DNA of 57,071 nucleotides from an uncultured Polaribacter sp. (GTDB lineage: Bacteria > Bacteroidota > Bacteroidia > Flavobacteriales > Flavobacteriaceae): assembly GCA_913020555.1 (NCBI GenBank), contig CAJWAC010000005.1, forward strand, positions 1-57,071, written 5' to 3'. Shown here in pieces: positions 1-9,821 of this stretch (its first letter is position 1; each line of letters opens with the position of its first letter). The position numbers and the translations under genes were made by a program. The notes under the pieces were generated by a model, which searched no databases, was not told the origin of the DNA, and worked only from the letters and a program-made list of their open reading frames with translations.

Positions 1-2
1 GA

Positions 3-1082
3 ACCATCTCGATACAAGCCTTGGGCTTGCTAGGGTCAGCATTGCCGCCTTTATTTCCAAATGACAAGCCTGCTGATGTATTGATTGCTCCAATTTTCAT
101 GTGGCTAGTTCTTAATGTTTTAATCCATTACTATATTCAAGGTGCTGGTTTTTTTATCATTCCTGTTTTTGCTGCGTTGTTAATTTTAGCAATGAGTGTT
201 TTTATGAATTTAGAAACAAAAGCAAAACCGATTGTGTTCACAATTGTGTCGATACCCACTATGTACATTTTTGCCCCAATGGTTAAAATGTTTCCTGTTG
301 GTTTAGGCTTAAAAAGTTTGTTTATTTCCGCCATTTTTATTGTGTTAATTTTTGTGCTAATAACCCCTATTTTCTTTCAACCAAAAAGTAGAAAAAGACT
401 CACAAAAATTATTGGTTTTGCAACCGTCGTTGTCTTTTTTATTGCGACAAAAAACAGTGGATTTTCTATAGATAAAAAGAAACCTAATAGTATTGTTTAC
501 ATAGAAAATTATGATAATAAATCTGCTTATTTTGGAACATATAACACCACTTTAGATGAGTATACAAAACAAGTTTTTGATGACACTGCACTTAAAGGAA
601 GTCTTTCTTCTGCAGAAACGAAAAGTAAGTACAATACCCGTTTTACATACCATAAAAAAACGCCTTTTAAAAGCATAGAAACGGCAACAGTTTCAATTAA
701 AAAAGACACACTAATTGGAGAACAAAGACACATTAATCTTACCGTTACTCCCCAAAGAAAAGTGAACAAAATAGAATTTGTTACCAAAGATTCTTTGTCT
801 TTAAGTCAATTTAAAGTGAACGGTGTTCTGGTTCATAAACACAAACCTCATACGGTTAAAAAAGGAAGCTTTTTAGTATATCATTTAGGAAACCAGGATA
901 AGGAAATCTCTTTATCTTTTAGGGTGAATAAAAATGATGTATTGGATCTAACTTTTAATGAAATCTCCTATGATTTGTTAAGCAATAAAAACTTTTCATT
1001 GCAGCCAAGATCAGAAGCAATGATGCCCATGCCTTTTGTGACCAATGATGCAATAATACTAACTAAAAGAATAAATTTATGA
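3..1082 (+). CDS. M28-family membrane peptidase, C-terminal part (5' truncated by window)
   Basis: The frame is open from the first bases of the window to a TGA, so this is the tail of a longer protein; no start codon should be assigned. The visible part begins with about five hydrophobic segments (roughly residues 20-160 of the fragment) and then has a soluble beta-rich tail of about 200 residues. Flavobacteriaceae carry long M28 zinc peptidases with an N-terminal peptidase domain followed by a membrane region and a C-terminal extracytoplasmic domain, resembling the vacuolar/ER M28 proteases; this tail fits that plan. The catalytic domain is outside the window, so the assignment rests on architecture and remembered family resemblance. 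It converges with pyk, 48 bp apart. Confidence 0.6.
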   Translation, partial: TISIQALGLLGSALPPLFPNDKPADVLIAPIFMWLVLNVLIHYYIQGAGFFIIPVFAALLILAMSVFMNLETKAKPIVFTIVSIPTMYIFAPMVKMFPVGLGLKSLFISAIFIVLIFVLITPIFFQPKSRKRLTKIIGFATVVVFFIATKNSGFSIDKKKPNSIVYIENYDNKSAYFGTYNTTLDEYTKQVFDDTALKGSLSSAETKSKYNTRFTYHKKTPFKSIETATVSIKKDTLIGEQRHINLTVTPQRKVNKIEFVTKDSLSLSQFKVNGVLVHKHKPHTVKKGSFLVYHLGNQDKEISLSFRVNKNDVLDLTFNEISYDLLSNKNFSLQPRSEAMMPMPFVTNDAIILTKRINL

Positions 1083-1130
1083 TCGCATAAAAACAGTCTA
1101 ATTTATTCAGCATTGTTTTTTAAAATTTCA

Positions 1131-2558
1131 TTACTTGATTTCAGATACACGTAGGGTGTTTACCATTCCTTTGGCCTCAACAGGCATAGAGGTTAGGTTA
1201 ATCATTAGGTCTCCATTAGTAACAAAACCTTTTTCTTTCGCTATTTTATTGATGTCTACCACAGTATCATCTGTACTTAGGTTTTTATCATAATAAAATG
1301 CTCGAACACCCCAAAGAAGATTTAATTTCCCAAGAATTCTTCTTTCTGATGAAAATGCCAATACATGTGATTTTGGTCTCCATGCAGAGATTTGAAAAGC
1401 GGTATAACCACTATTTGTTAAGGTAGAAATTGCTGCTGCCTCAGTATCATTTGCCATTAAAGCGGCATGATAACAAATTGATTTCGTAACAAACCTATTG
1501 GTTCTAACATGTGGTGGTGTTTGTGGTACTTTAATTAAAGGCGAATTCTCTACACTTTTAATAATTTCAGTCATTTTTTGAATCACTTTTATCGGATGTT
1601 TTCCTACTGAAGTTTCTCCTGAAAGCATTACAGCATCTGAACCATCCATAATAGAATTCGCAACATCATTCACTTCTGCTCTGGTTGGCACAGAATTATC
1701 AATCATGGTTTCCATCATTTGCGTAGCAATAATTACAGGAATCCTTGCTTTTTTTGCTCTTCTAACTAACATTTTCTGAATCAGAGGAACTTCTTGCATT
1801 GGTATTTCAACACCCAAATCTCCACGGGCAACCATTAGGCCGTCACAATAAGGGATTAATGCATCTATATTATCTACCGCTTCTGGCTTTTCTATTTTAG
1901 CAATTACAGGAACCCTATACTCTGAGTGTTGTGCTATTAAATCTCTTAGCATTCTTAAATCTTCTGGCGTTCTAACAAAAGAAAGTGCCATCCAATCTAC
2001 ATCTAAACTTAAAGCAAAAATTGCATCTTCTTTGTCTTTTACAGTTAATGCAGGTAGAGAAATTGCAGTATTTGGTAAGTTGACCCCTTTTTTAGATTTT
2101 AATTCTCCTCCAACAATAACTTTAGTAACTACTTCCGTTTTTTTGTCAGTAGAAACTACTTCAAAACATAACTTCCCATCATCCACCAAAATCTGTTCTC
2201 CAACCTTTACATCTTTAGGGAACCGTCCGTAGGTCATAAATGCTCTTTCTTGGTCTCCAATATATTGTTCTGTAGTAAATGTAAACGTAGCTCCGTCTTC
2301 TAAAGTTACTCCATCTTCCATAACTCCAACACGAAGTTTAGGCCCTTGCAAGTCTGCTAAAATTGCAACATTATAACCTTGCTCTTTATTAATTTCTCTG
2401 ATGGTTTTTACTTTAACCTTTACATCTTCGTAATCTGCATGAGAGAAATTTATTCTAAAAACATTAACTCCCGATCTAGCTAATTCAGTTAAAATTTCTT
2501 TGGTATCTGTTGCCGGTCCTAGGGTAGCTATAATTTTTGTTTTTTTGTTATTTGGCAT
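1131..2558 (-). CDS. pyk: pyruvate kinase
   Basis: Last step of glycolysis: phosphoenolpyruvate + ADP to pyruvate + ATP, in the cytoplasm. The 475 residues are normal for the family. Visible signatures: the N-terminal TKIIATLGPAT segment (residues 7-17), substrate-binding RINFSH (35-40), catalytic-lysine segment AKIEKPEAV (220-228), MVARGDLGVEIP (242-253), ATQMMETM (278-285), PTRAEVNDVAN (291-301) and the SGET loop (313-316). The C-terminal allosteric domain is present. It is the last gene of the leftward run acpP-fabF-rnc-IPExxxVDY-pyk, only 2 bp after the IPExxxVDY gene, an order I recall as common in Bacteroidota. pgk and gpmI lie elsewhere in this window in separate units. Confidence 0.97.
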   Translation of the reverse strand: MPNNKKTKIIATLGPATDTKEILTELARSGVNVFRINFSHADYEDVKVKVKTIREINKEQGYNVAILADLQGPKLRVGVMEDGVTLEDGATFTFTTEQYIGDQERAFMTYGRFPKDVKVGEQILVDDGKLCFEVVSTDKKTEVVTKVIVGGELKSKKGVNLPNTAISLPALTVKDKEDAIFALSLDVDWMALSFVRTPEDLRMLRDLIAQHSEYRVPVIAKIEKPEAVDNIDALIPYCDGLMVARGDLGVEIPMQEVPLIQKMLVRRAKKARIPVIIATQMMETMIDNSVPTRAEVNDVANSIMDGSDAVMLSGETSVGKHPIKVIQKMTEIIKSVENSPLIKVPQTPPHVRTNRFVTKSICYHAALMANDTEAAAISTLTNSGYTAFQISAWRPKSHVLAFSSERRILGKLNLLWGVRAFYYDKNLSTDDTVVDINKIAKEKGFVTNGDLMINLTSMPVEAKGMVNTLRVSEIK

Positions 2559-2560
2559 TT

Positions 2561-3031
2561 TTAAAATATTAAAAAGTCTTTCGACTTTAGGCTGTTTTTA
2601 TCTATTTGATAAGAAGTAATTATTTGGTTTACTTCTTTAATTTTTTGAATCGTTTTTGTAAAAAGTTGATAGTCTATATCACCAGAAATTTTAATAAAAA
2701 AGTCAATATTTTTCTTTTCAGGAATTAAGTACGTTTTTGTCTCTGTATATAATGGTAATCCATTAGAAATAGTTCCGTTTTCTTCTTTGATACTGTTAGA
2801 AATTAAGAACCAATCAAAATCATACTCAACATTTGTATATTCATAAATAGAAAAAGATGCGTTATTCTTTTTGTCCTCAAAATCTAAATTAAAATCTGAT
2901 TTTCTAAAACTTATTTTTAATTGTTGATTTAATAAATAAGCTAATTTATAGTCTTCTAAAGTAGTATGAATACCTATTAGAGAATATTCTTCTTGGCAGA
3001 AATCTTCTAAACATAAAGAATGAACTTGCAT
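2561..3031 (-). CDS. IPExxxVDY family protein
   Basis: A 156-residue soluble protein without signal peptide or membrane segment. It carries the name-giving motif as IPEKKNIDF at residues 103-111, with Ile and Phe in place of Val and Tyr. The family is known to me only as a conserved Bacteroidota protein of unknown function, usually sitting between rnc and pyk exactly as here. It is separated from rnc by 92 bp and from pyk by 2 bp, so co-transcription with pyk is likely. No catalytic motif is evident. The function is not known and I do not propose one. Confidence 0.85.
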   Translation of the reverse strand: MQVHSLCLEDFCQEEYSLIGIHTTLEDYKLAYLLNQQLKISFRKSDFNLDFEDKKNNASFSIYEYTNVEYDFDWFLISNSIKEENGTISNGLPLYTETKTYLIPEKKNIDFFIKISGDIDYQLFTKTIQKIKEVNQIITSYQIDKNSLKSKDFLIF

Positions 3032-3123
3032 AAATATTTAACGAATTTAAAGTACATATAGTCTCACAAAATTACAACTTTGTTTATGAAGTTAAGGTTA
3101 AATTTAACGAAAACGATATAGTC

Positions 3124-3861
3124 TTAACTGTTTGAAATTTGATTTTGAAAAGTGTAATAGACTCTTTTTGATGCTTGCTCTTCTGCTTTCTTCTTTGAAG
3201 TAGCTCTCCCTTTAGCTACTAGCTCTCCATCTATACTAATTTTTACACTAAAGTGTTTAATCGTTTCATTTCCAGAATCTTCATAGGTGTCAAAAGAATA
3301 CTTCTTCTTTTGTTTCTGGCACCATTCTATAATTAAACCTTTATAACTAGTAATTTTACCTTCTAATTTCTCAATATCTACGTATGGTACAATTACTTTT
3401 GAATAAATAAATTTTTGAGCAAAATCGTAGCCTTTATCTAAATAGATAGCACCAACTAAAGCTTCAAAAATATTTCCATGAATATTATCTCCTACATTAG
3501 TTTGGTCTACATTACTTTTAACGAAGCGTATTAGTCCTAAATCTTTTCCTAATTCGTTTAGGTGTTCTCTACTTACAATTTTAGACCTCATTTGAGTTAG
3601 GTACCCCTCGGATCCTTTTGGAACTTTTTTATATAAATAAGATGCAATTACAGATCCTAAAATAGAATCACCTAAAAATTCCAATCGTTCATAGTTGATA
3701 GGAATTCCGTTTTTGTCTGTCATTTGAACAGATCTATGTGTAAAAGCTTTTTTGTATTTATTAATTTTTTTTGGAGAAAAATCAAGAAGTTTTTTTAATT
3801 CGTTATATAGTTCTGCATCTTCATCAGAATGCGGTTGAACTATTTTTCGAATGAAACTCAT
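3124..3861 (-). CDS. rnc: ribonuclease III
   Basis: Double-strand-specific endoribonuclease that processes rRNA precursors and structured mRNAs. The 245 residues show the nuclease signature ERLEFLGDSIL (58-68) with its metal-binding acidic residues, a second acidic cluster in GNIFEALVGAIYLD (129-142), and a C-terminal double-stranded-RNA-binding domain (about 172-240) ending in the basic ATSKKKAEEQAS helix. The N-terminus starts directly with a basic helix and ATG. It lies 3 bp downstream of fabF in the fatty-acid/RNA run, a linkage common in bacteria. Confidence 0.96.
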   Translation of the reverse strand: MSFIRKIVQPHSDEDAELYNELKKLLDFSPKKINKYKKAFTHRSVQMTDKNGIPINYERLEFLGDSILGSVIASYLYKKVPKGSEGYLTQMRSKIVSREHLNELGKDLGLIRFVKSNVDQTNVGDNIHGNIFEALVGAIYLDKGYDFAQKFIYSKVIVPYVDIEKLEGKITSYKGLIIEWCQKQKKKYSFDTYEDSGNETIKHFSVKISIDGELVAKGRATSKKKAEEQASKRVYYTFQNQISNS

Positions 3862-3864
3862 AAA

Positions 3865-5118
3865 TTACTCATCTAACTTCTTAAATGCAACGCATGCATT
3901 GTGTCCTCCAAAACCAAAAGTATTACTCATTGCTACTTTAATATCTCTTTTCTGAGCCTTATTAAGTGTAAGGTTTAATTCTGGATTAATATTTTCATCA
4001 ACTGTAGAGTGATTTATAGTTGGTGGCACTGTACCATGTTTTATTGCTAAAATTGATGCAATAGATTCTATAGCACCGGCAGCACCTAATAAATGACCTG
4101 TCATTGACTTTGTAGAATTGATGTTGATATTTTTAGCATGATCACCAAAAACTGCAGAAATAGCTTTTAGTTCTGCAACATCTCCAAGTGGTGTAGAAGT
4201 ACCATGTGTATTTATGTGGTCTACATCCTCTGGTTTTATACCGGAGTTTTCTAAACAATTTTTCATTACAGCTATTACTCCAATTCCTTCTGGATGTGGG
4301 GCTGTAATATGATAAGCATCTGAAGACATTCCACCTCCAATTACTTCTGCATAAATTTTAGCACCTCTTGCTTTAGCGTGTTCGTATTCTTCTAGAACGA
4401 TGGCACCTGCTCCTTCTCCTAAAACAAACCCCTCTCTTGAGGCATCAAAAGGTCTTGAAGCTGTTTCTGGGCTATCATTTCTTGTTGATAAAGCTTGCAT
4501 AGAACTAAAACCTCCAACTCCTGCAATTGCAATTGCAGCTTCACTACCACCTGTAACAATAACATCACAATGTCCTAAACGAATATAGTTTAGCGCGTCT
4601 ATCATAGCGTTTGCTGATGATGCACATGCCGAGACTGTTGTATAATTTGGTCCCATAAATCCATTTTTAATAGAAATATGACCCGGCGCAATATCTGCAA
4701 TCATTTTTGGAATAAAGAAAGGGTTAAATTTTGGAGTCCCGTCTCCTTTGGCGTATTCTAACATTTCATTCTGAAAAGTTTCTAAACCGCCAATTCCTGC
4801 TCCCCAAATAACCCCTACTCGTAGTTTGTTTATAGTTTCTAAATCTAAATTCGCATCTGCAATTGCTTCATCTGAAGCGACAATTGCAAACTGCGTAAAT
4901 TTATCCATTCTACGAGATTCTTTCCTGTGAATAAAATCATTCACATTAAAGTTTTTAACTTCACATGCAAAACGAGTTTTGGACTTGGAAGCGTCATAAT
5001 GCGTAATAGGTGCAGCTCCGCTAACTCCGTTAACTAAAGACTTCCAATATTCTTCAACATTATTTCCTATGGGCGTTAATGCTCCAAGTCCAGTGACTAC
5101 AACTCGTTTTAATTGCAT
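3865..5118 (-). CDS. fabF: beta-ketoacyl-[acyl-carrier-protein] synthase II
   Basis: Condenses acyl-ACP with malonyl-ACP in fatty-acid elongation. The 417 residues carry the complete Cys-His-His triad: Cys165 in TVSACASS, His305 in HINTHGTSTP and His342 in STKSMTGHLLGAAG. The N-terminal VVVTGLGALTPIG motif is standard for KAS II. It starts 10 bp after acpP, its own substrate carrier, and is followed 3 bp later by rnc, so the three are almost certainly co-transcribed. Confidence 0.97.
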   Translation of the reverse strand: MQLKRVVVTGLGALTPIGNNVEEYWKSLVNGVSGAAPITHYDASKSKTRFACEVKNFNVNDFIHRKESRRMDKFTQFAIVASDEAIADANLDLETINKLRVGVIWGAGIGGLETFQNEMLEYAKGDGTPKFNPFFIPKMIADIAPGHISIKNGFMGPNYTTVSACASSANAMIDALNYIRLGHCDVIVTGGSEAAIAIAGVGGFSSMQALSTRNDSPETASRPFDASREGFVLGEGAGAIVLEEYEHAKARGAKIYAEVIGGGMSSDAYHITAPHPEGIGVIAVMKNCLENSGIKPEDVDHINTHGTSTPLGDVAELKAISAVFGDHAKNININSTKSMTGHLLGAAGAIESIASILAIKHGTVPPTINHSTVDENINPELNLTLNKAQKRDIKVAMSNTFGFGGHNACVAFKKLDE

Positions 5119-5128
5119 ATAAAATTAT

Positions 5129-5365
5129 TTACTTTTTTGCTGCTTCAATATAGCTAACTGCTTGACCAACCGTACCTATGTTTTCGGCTTGATCGTCTGG
5201 AATTTGAATATCGAATTCTTTTTCGAACTCCATAATTAACTCAACAGTATCTAAAGAATCTGCTCCTAAATCATTTGTGAAGCTAGCTTCTGTTGTTACT
5301 TCATTATCGTCTACTCCTAATTTGTCTACGATAATAGCTTTTACTCTTGATGCAATGTCTGACAT
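5129..5365 (-). CDS. acpP: acyl carrier protein
   Basis: Small acidic carrier of growing acyl chains. The 78-residue protein contains the phosphopantetheine site in [15 protein letters not shown] with Ser37 as attachment residue. The ATG at 5365 is chosen over the in-frame TTG at 5407 because 78 residues is the family length, and because a TATTTTTG box at 5397-5404 (minus strand) would put the transcription start downstream of that TTG. First gene of the acpP-fabF-rnc-pyk run and divergent from purN. Confidence 0.97.
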   Translation of the reverse strand: MSDIASRVKAIIVDKLGVDDNEVTTEASFTNDLGADSLDTVELIMEFEKEFDIQIPDDQAENIGTVGQAVSYIEAAKK

Positions 5366-5396
5366 AATTTTTCTGTTTTTAAAATTTAAATCGGCG

Positions 5397-5404
5397 CAAA
5401 AATA
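5397..5404 (-). promoter_or_regulatory. -7 box of acpP promoter (TATTTTTG)
   Basis: TATTTTTG on the minus strand matches the Bacteroidota -7 consensus TAnnTTTG. It lies 31 bp before the acpP ATG, giving a predicted leader of roughly 25 nt. No convincing -33 TTTG was found at the usual 19-20 bp spacing, so the call rests on the -7 box and position only. Confidence 0.5.
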
Positions 5405-5538
5405 CAAATCTTTACAATTATAACTAATTTTTGTCCTAAAAATGACGAGGAAAGATAAATAAAAAATATGAATCTTCTTTTTAAATCAGTTATTTTGTTA
5501 ATAATTATGCTTTTTTTTGTGGTCTATATTTATACTTT

Positions 5539-6111
5539 ATGATACGAATTGTAATTTTTGCTTCTGGTTCTGGTACGAATGCAGAGAATATTATTAATTT
5601 TTTTAATTTAACAAATACAGCTAAAGTTACTAAAGTGCTATGCAATAATAAATATGCTGGAATTTTTGAAAGATGTGAAAGGTTAAATGTGGATTGTGTC
5701 TATTTTAGCAGAGCTGATTTTTCTAAATCGGACTTTGTATTAAATATTCTTAAAGAACATGCAGATTACGTTATTCTAGCGGGATTTTTGTGGAAAATTC
5801 CACAAAATATTATTGACGATTTTCCACAAAATATTATTAATATTCATCCTGCATTATTGCCTAAATATGGCGGTAAAGGAATGTATGGAATGAATGTTCA
5901 CCAGGCTGTTGCAGCAAATAAGGAACAAGAAACAGGAATTACTATTCATTATGTAAATGAAAATTATGATGAAGGAGCTATTATTTTTCAAGCAAAAACA
6001 GCTCTTGTTGAAGAGGATAGTCCAGAACACATTGCAGAAAAGATTCATCGTTTAGAACAACAGTATTTTCCAAAAGTTATTGAAGAAGTTATTTTATCTA
6101 AAAATGCCTAA
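5539..6111 (+). CDS. purN: phosphoribosylglycinamide formyltransferase
   Basis: Formylates GAR with 10-formyl-tetrahydrofolate, third step of purine synthesis. The 190 residues are typical. Visible: phosphate loop SGSGTN (9-14), the NIHPALLPKYGG segment with catalytic Asn101 and His103, the YGMNVHQAV segment and the acidic YDEGAII (143-148) with Asp144. It is transcribed away from acpP, a divergent pairing I recall as common in Bacteroidota. Its last codons overlap the start of the downstream RNase H gene. Confidence 0.95.
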   Translation: MIRIVIFASGSGTNAENIINFFNLTNTAKVTKVLCNNKYAGIFERCERLNVDCVYFSRADFSKSDFVLNILKEHADYVILAGFLWKIPQNIIDDFPQNIINIHPALLPKYGGKGMYGMNVHQAVAANKEQETGITIHYVNENYDEGAIIFQAKTALVEEDSPEHIAEKIHRLEQQYFPKVIEEVILSKNA

Positions 6112-6739
6112 AAAAAAGTTTTATGTGGTTTGGAAAGGAAGAAAAACAGGTGTTTTTACTTCTTGGAAGGTGTGTAAAACTCAAATTGATGGTTTTGAGG
6201 GTGCACAATATAAATCCTTCGCTAATTTGGATGAAGCCGAAATTGCATCAACAAAAAAATACGAAGATTATAAAGGCAAAAACACGCAAAAAGAAACATT
6301 ATCCTCTTCAGAAAAGGCAAAATATGGTTTTCCAATTTTAGAGAGTATCGCAGTGGACGCTGCTTGTGCTGGAAATCCTGGAAAAATGGAATATAGAGGT
6401 GTTTTAACTCATAATAAAAAAGAGATTTTTAAAAAAGGGCCCTATTTAAATGGAACTAATAACATTGGTGAATTTTTAGCTTTGGTTCACGGAATTGCTT
6501 TATTAAAAAGCAAAAATCAACACAATCTTCCTATTTATTCAGACTCTAAAATTGCGATGAGTTGGGTGCGTCAAAAAAAATGTAAAACCAATGTCCATTT
6601 TGATGCTTCCAATAAAGGTTTATTAGCATTGATAAAACGTGCGGAAAAATGGCTTAAAGAAAATACATTTAAAAATCCAATTTTAAAATGGGAAACGAAA
6701 GCTTGGGGTGAAATCCCAGCAGATTTTGGAAGAAAATAG
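6104..6739 (+). CDS. viroplasmin/RNase H family protein (ribonuclease HI-like)
   Basis: A 211-residue protein with two parts: an N-terminal viroplasmin-type module (residues 4-50, FYVVWKGRKTGVF and the VCKTQIDGFEGAQYKSF strand-helix) that binds RNA/DNA hybrids, and an RNase H domain (80-211). The catalytic DEDD set is visible: Asp85 in VDAACAGNPG, Glu123 in NIGEFLAL, Asp147 in YSDSKIA and Asp207 near the C-terminus. The ATG at 6104 overlaps the purN stop by 8 bp; an upstream in-frame TTG at 6080 would extend further into purN and add nothing conserved. It probably removes RNA from hybrids in the cytoplasm, translationally coupled to purN. Confidence 0.9.
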   Translation: MPKKKFYVVWKGRKTGVFTSWKVCKTQIDGFEGAQYKSFANLDEAEIASTKKYEDYKGKNTQKETLSSSEKAKYGFPILESIAVDAACAGNPGKMEYRGVLTHNKKEIFKKGPYLNGTNNIGEFLALVHGIALLKSKNQHNLPIYSDSKIAMSWVRQKKCKTNVHFDASNKGLLALIKRAEKWLKENTFKNPILKWETKAWGEIPADFGRK

Positions 6740-6879
6740 CATGTTTAATTTTAAGTTTTAGATGTGTGAAATCTGTAAATAGAATAGATACCACTTGATT
6801 TACTCTCCAATATTATTCTATGAGGCGAAAAACCGCTTTGCAATTATTGTTGAAAATAATAAAAGATTATTTAATAAAC

Positions 6880-8466
6880 TTAGCTAAATATTAAAAAGGT
6901 AGAAATTACAACTGCACATATGATTATTCCAGCCGTTTTTGCATGTTTCCAGGGAGTTACATCCACTTGTTTTGTATATGCTTGAACATAATCAGTTTCT
7001 CTTGGTTTTATTTTTGCGATAACTAGCATCAAAATTATTGTTAGTACAAAAGCTGCAAATTGGAAATGCAGAAAGTGTGGCAATTCCATTTCAAAACCTT
7101 TAGATAAAATAATGTAAGTTACATAAAATGTAAAAGCAAATATTATGCCCACTTTTGCAGAAATAGCCGGCACTCTTTTCGTTAATACTCCAACAATGAT
7201 AACTGTTAAAATAGGAACGCTATATGCACCATTTACAGTTTGTAAATATCCAAAAAGACCATCTGAGGCATAATATAAAAAAGGAGCTACAAACATTGAA
7301 AAAAGAGCTAAAAAAACTCCAAAGCTTTTACCTACAGTAACAACTTTTTTGTCATCCGCTTTTTTGTTAATATATTGTTTGTAGATATCAATACCAAATA
7401 ATGTTACGCAGCTATTTAATGCGGAGTTAAATGAACTCAGTATAGCACCAAACATAACTGCTGCAAAAAAACCTACTAAATATGTTGGTAAAACCTCTGC
7501 AACAAGTCTAGGGTAAGCCACATCATTATTTGCTAATATTTCACCTCCCCATTTGTGAAATGCAATAATACCTGGAAGCACAACAATTATTGGTCCTAAT
7601 ATTTTAATAAAAGCAGCTAACGTTAATCCTTTCTGTCCTTCAGCTAAATTTTTTGCACCCAACGCACGCTGAATAATTTGTTGATTTGTTCCCCAATAAA
7701 ATAGTTGAACTAACATCATTCCTGTAAAAATAGTAGCAAAAGGTATAGAAGAATCTGAACTGCCAATAGCATTTAATTTCTCTGGATATTCATTAGTTAA
7801 TTTTGATAAACCTCCCCAAAAACTGCTATTATCACTGATTGATAGTAATCCAAAATAAGGAATTAAAAGACCACCTAATAGTAAACCAACTGCATTAATA
7901 GTGTCAGATACAGCAACTGCTTTTAAGCCTCCAAAAATGGCATAAACAGAACCAATTACGCCAATACTAATAACACAAATCCAAATAGATTGCCATTCAG
8001 TTACCCCTAATAATTCTGGAAGTTTAAACATTCCGCTAATTCCTAAAGAACCTGAGTATAATACAATTGGCAATAAAACAATAGCATATCCAGATAAAAA
8101 TAAACCAGATGTCATTGCTTTTGTAGTCACATCAAAACGACGTTCTAGGTAAGTGGGAATTGTAGAAATTCCACCTTTTAAATATCGAGGTAATAAAAAT
8201 ATGGCTGTAATTACCATTGCAATTGCAGCTAAGGTTTCCCACGCCATAACAAGGATTCCATCTGCGTAAGCACTTCCATTTAATCCTACAATTTGTTCTG
8301 TAGATAAATTGGTTAGCAATAATGATCCTGCAATAACAGACGCTGTTAAACTTCTTCCTCCCAGAAAATATCCGTCTGAGGTATTTTCATCGGTCTTTCT
8401 TGTTGAAAAATATGCAATAATTGCAACAAGTAAGGTGAAGCCTATAAATGAAATGATTCCTAACAT
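6880..8466 (-). CDS. SLC5/SSS-family sodium:solute symporter (YidK-like)
   Basis: A 528-residue polytopic inner-membrane protein with about 14 hydrophobic segments. It starts with the family N-terminus GYFLGGRSLTASVIAGSLLL and TNLSTEQIVGLNG, followed by the RYLKGGISTIPTYLERRFD loop; these and the AEGQKGLTL and FGAILSSFNSALNS segments strongly resemble E. coli YidK and the Vibrio sugar symporter group. The substrate is therefore probably a sugar or sugar-like solute driven by sodium, but it cannot be read from sequence. It stands alone: no sugar catabolism gene adjoins it. A TAGTTTTG box at 8503-8510 (minus strand) may be its promoter. Confidence 0.88.
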   Translation of the reverse strand: MLGIISFIGFTLLVAIIAYFSTRKTDENTSDGYFLGGRSLTASVIAGSLLLTNLSTEQIVGLNGSAYADGILVMAWETLAAIAMVITAIFLLPRYLKGGISTIPTYLERRFDVTTKAMTSGLFLSGYAIVLLPIVLYSGSLGISGMFKLPELLGVTEWQSIWICVISIGVIGSVYAIFGGLKAVAVSDTINAVGLLLGGLLIPYFGLLSISDNSSFWGGLSKLTNEYPEKLNAIGSSDSSIPFATIFTGMMLVQLFYWGTNQQIIQRALGAKNLAEGQKGLTLAAFIKILGPIIVVLPGIIAFHKWGGEILANNDVAYPRLVAEVLPTYLVGFFAAVMFGAILSSFNSALNSCVTLFGIDIYKQYINKKADDKKVVTVGKSFGVFLALFSMFVAPFLYYASDGLFGYLQTVNGAYSVPILTVIIVGVLTKRVPAISAKVGIIFAFTFYVTYIILSKGFEMELPHFLHFQFAAFVLTIILMLVIAKIKPRETDYVQAYTKQVDVTPWKHAKTAGIIICAVVISTFLIFS

Positions 8467-8607
8467 ATTCTTATTATTTTTTTATTTTTCGCAGAGATGT
8501 TACAAAACTAACTTTTTTAAAATTGAAAATTTTTCAAATAAAAGTTTACCTTTTTAGTGATTTATTAAGGCATAAATTTTGATAAAAAAGTCTCGCATAG
8601 CATTGTG

Positions 8608-9744
8608 TTAAATCTCTTTTTTGTGCAAAAAACGAGTTAATTTCATAGATAGGTCTAAAAAAATAATTTTTGCATTTCCATTTCTTTCTATATGATAAAT
8701 AGCTTTGCTAATTTCTTTTTCAATATCAAGGATGTTTAAAGAATGTACAAAAGGAGCAAATTTAGACAAGTTAAAGTTAGATTTTGTTTTCATAAAAACC
8801 AAATTATCAGACTTGTAGTTCATTAACAGTGCTTGTCTGAAGAATTGTAAACAATAATTTAAAAATCGTTTTTGTGTTTCACGACCTGTTTTTGAAATAT
8901 TTTCAGACCAACTAATTAATTCTTTCACTACTGCTGCATTTCCTTTTGCTCTAAATGCAGTTCGCACCCAATTTATAAACCATTCCTCAAAAATTAAATC
9001 ACTACCATCGTTCTGTAATAAGTGAATGGCTTTGTTAAAATTACCTTCTGCTTGTTGTGCTATTTTAGAAGCTTCCATATCTTCAATTTGATGATCAACA
9101 ACCAAAGAATTTGCAATATCTTGTTCTGATAAAGCAGGGAAATGTAATGCTTGACAACGCGATTTTATGGTATTTATAATCTGCTCTTCATTTTCAGTTA
9201 TCAATAAAAAAACTGTTTTATCAGGCGGCTCTTCAATCAGTTTTAATAATTTATTTGCTGCAGCTATGTTCATTTTTTCCGCCATCCAAATAATCATCAC
9301 TTTAAAACCACCTTCGTAACTTTTAAGTTTTAATTTTTTTACAATAGCTTCTGCCTCATCAACATTAATTAAACCTTGCTTATTTTCTACGCCAATATGT
9401 TTCAACCAATTGAATAAACTTCCATAAGGTTGTTTTGCAATAAAATGGCGCCAATCTTCTAAAAATAAATTACTAACAGGATGTTTTTTTATAGCATCGT
9501 TAGTAGTTACAGGAAAAGCAAAATGTAAATCTGGGTGTTGGAGTTTGCTGCACTTTAAGTTACAAGTATCAATATCATCAGAAAAATTACATAACAAAAA
9601 TTGTGCGTATGCAATGGCCATAGATAACGTTCCACAACCTTCTTTACCAATAAATAATTGTGCGTGTGGAATTCTGCCATTTTCTGCAGATTTTATCAAA
9701 TGTTTCTTGATGTGTTCTTGACCTATAATTTGGTTGAAAAGCAT
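8608..9744 (-). CDS. holB: DNA polymerase III delta' subunit (clamp loader)
   Basis: Part of the clamp-loader complex that places the sliding clamp on DNA. The 378-residue protein starts with the typical FNQIIGQEHIKKHL and RIPHAQLFIGKEGCGT segments. The P-loop is degenerate (GKEGCGTL at 33-40, no Lys-Thr), as expected for the non-ATP-binding delta' subunit. Cysteines at 52, 61 and 65 recall the zinc module, though one of the usual four seems missing. A sensor-like segment ANKLLKLIEEPP and an SRC motif (KSRCQALHF) are present. ATG 9744 is preferred over a TTG two codons upstream. Divergent from the TspO-like gene. Confidence 0.92.
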   Translation of the reverse strand: MLFNQIIGQEHIKKHLIKSAENGRIPHAQLFIGKEGCGTLSMAIAYAQFLLCNFSDDIDTCNLKCSKLQHPDLHFAFPVTTNDAIKKHPVSNLFLEDWRHFIAKQPYGSLFNWLKHIGVENKQGLINVDEAEAIVKKLKLKSYEGGFKVMIIWMAEKMNIAAANKLLKLIEEPPDKTVFLLITENEEQIINTIKSRCQALHFPALSEQDIANSLVVDHQIEDMEASKIAQQAEGNFNKAIHLLQNDGSDLIFEEWFINWVRTAFRAKGNAAVVKELISWSENISKTGRETQKRFLNYCLQFFRQALLMNYKSDNLVFMKTKSNFNLSKFAPFVHSLNILDIEKEISKAIYHIERNGNAKIIFLDLSMKLTRFLHKKEI

Positions 9745-9821
9745 AAGCAAATATATACTATTAGAAACTTTTAACTTTATATTTTGTACTTTTAATGAAT
9801 CAAAAATACTAGAAAATAATT

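Noticed and set aside
5366..5407. TTG-started extension of acyl carrier protein by 14 residues
   Set aside because: The TATTTTTG box lies just downstream of that TTG, so it would not be transcribed, and 78 residues is the family length.
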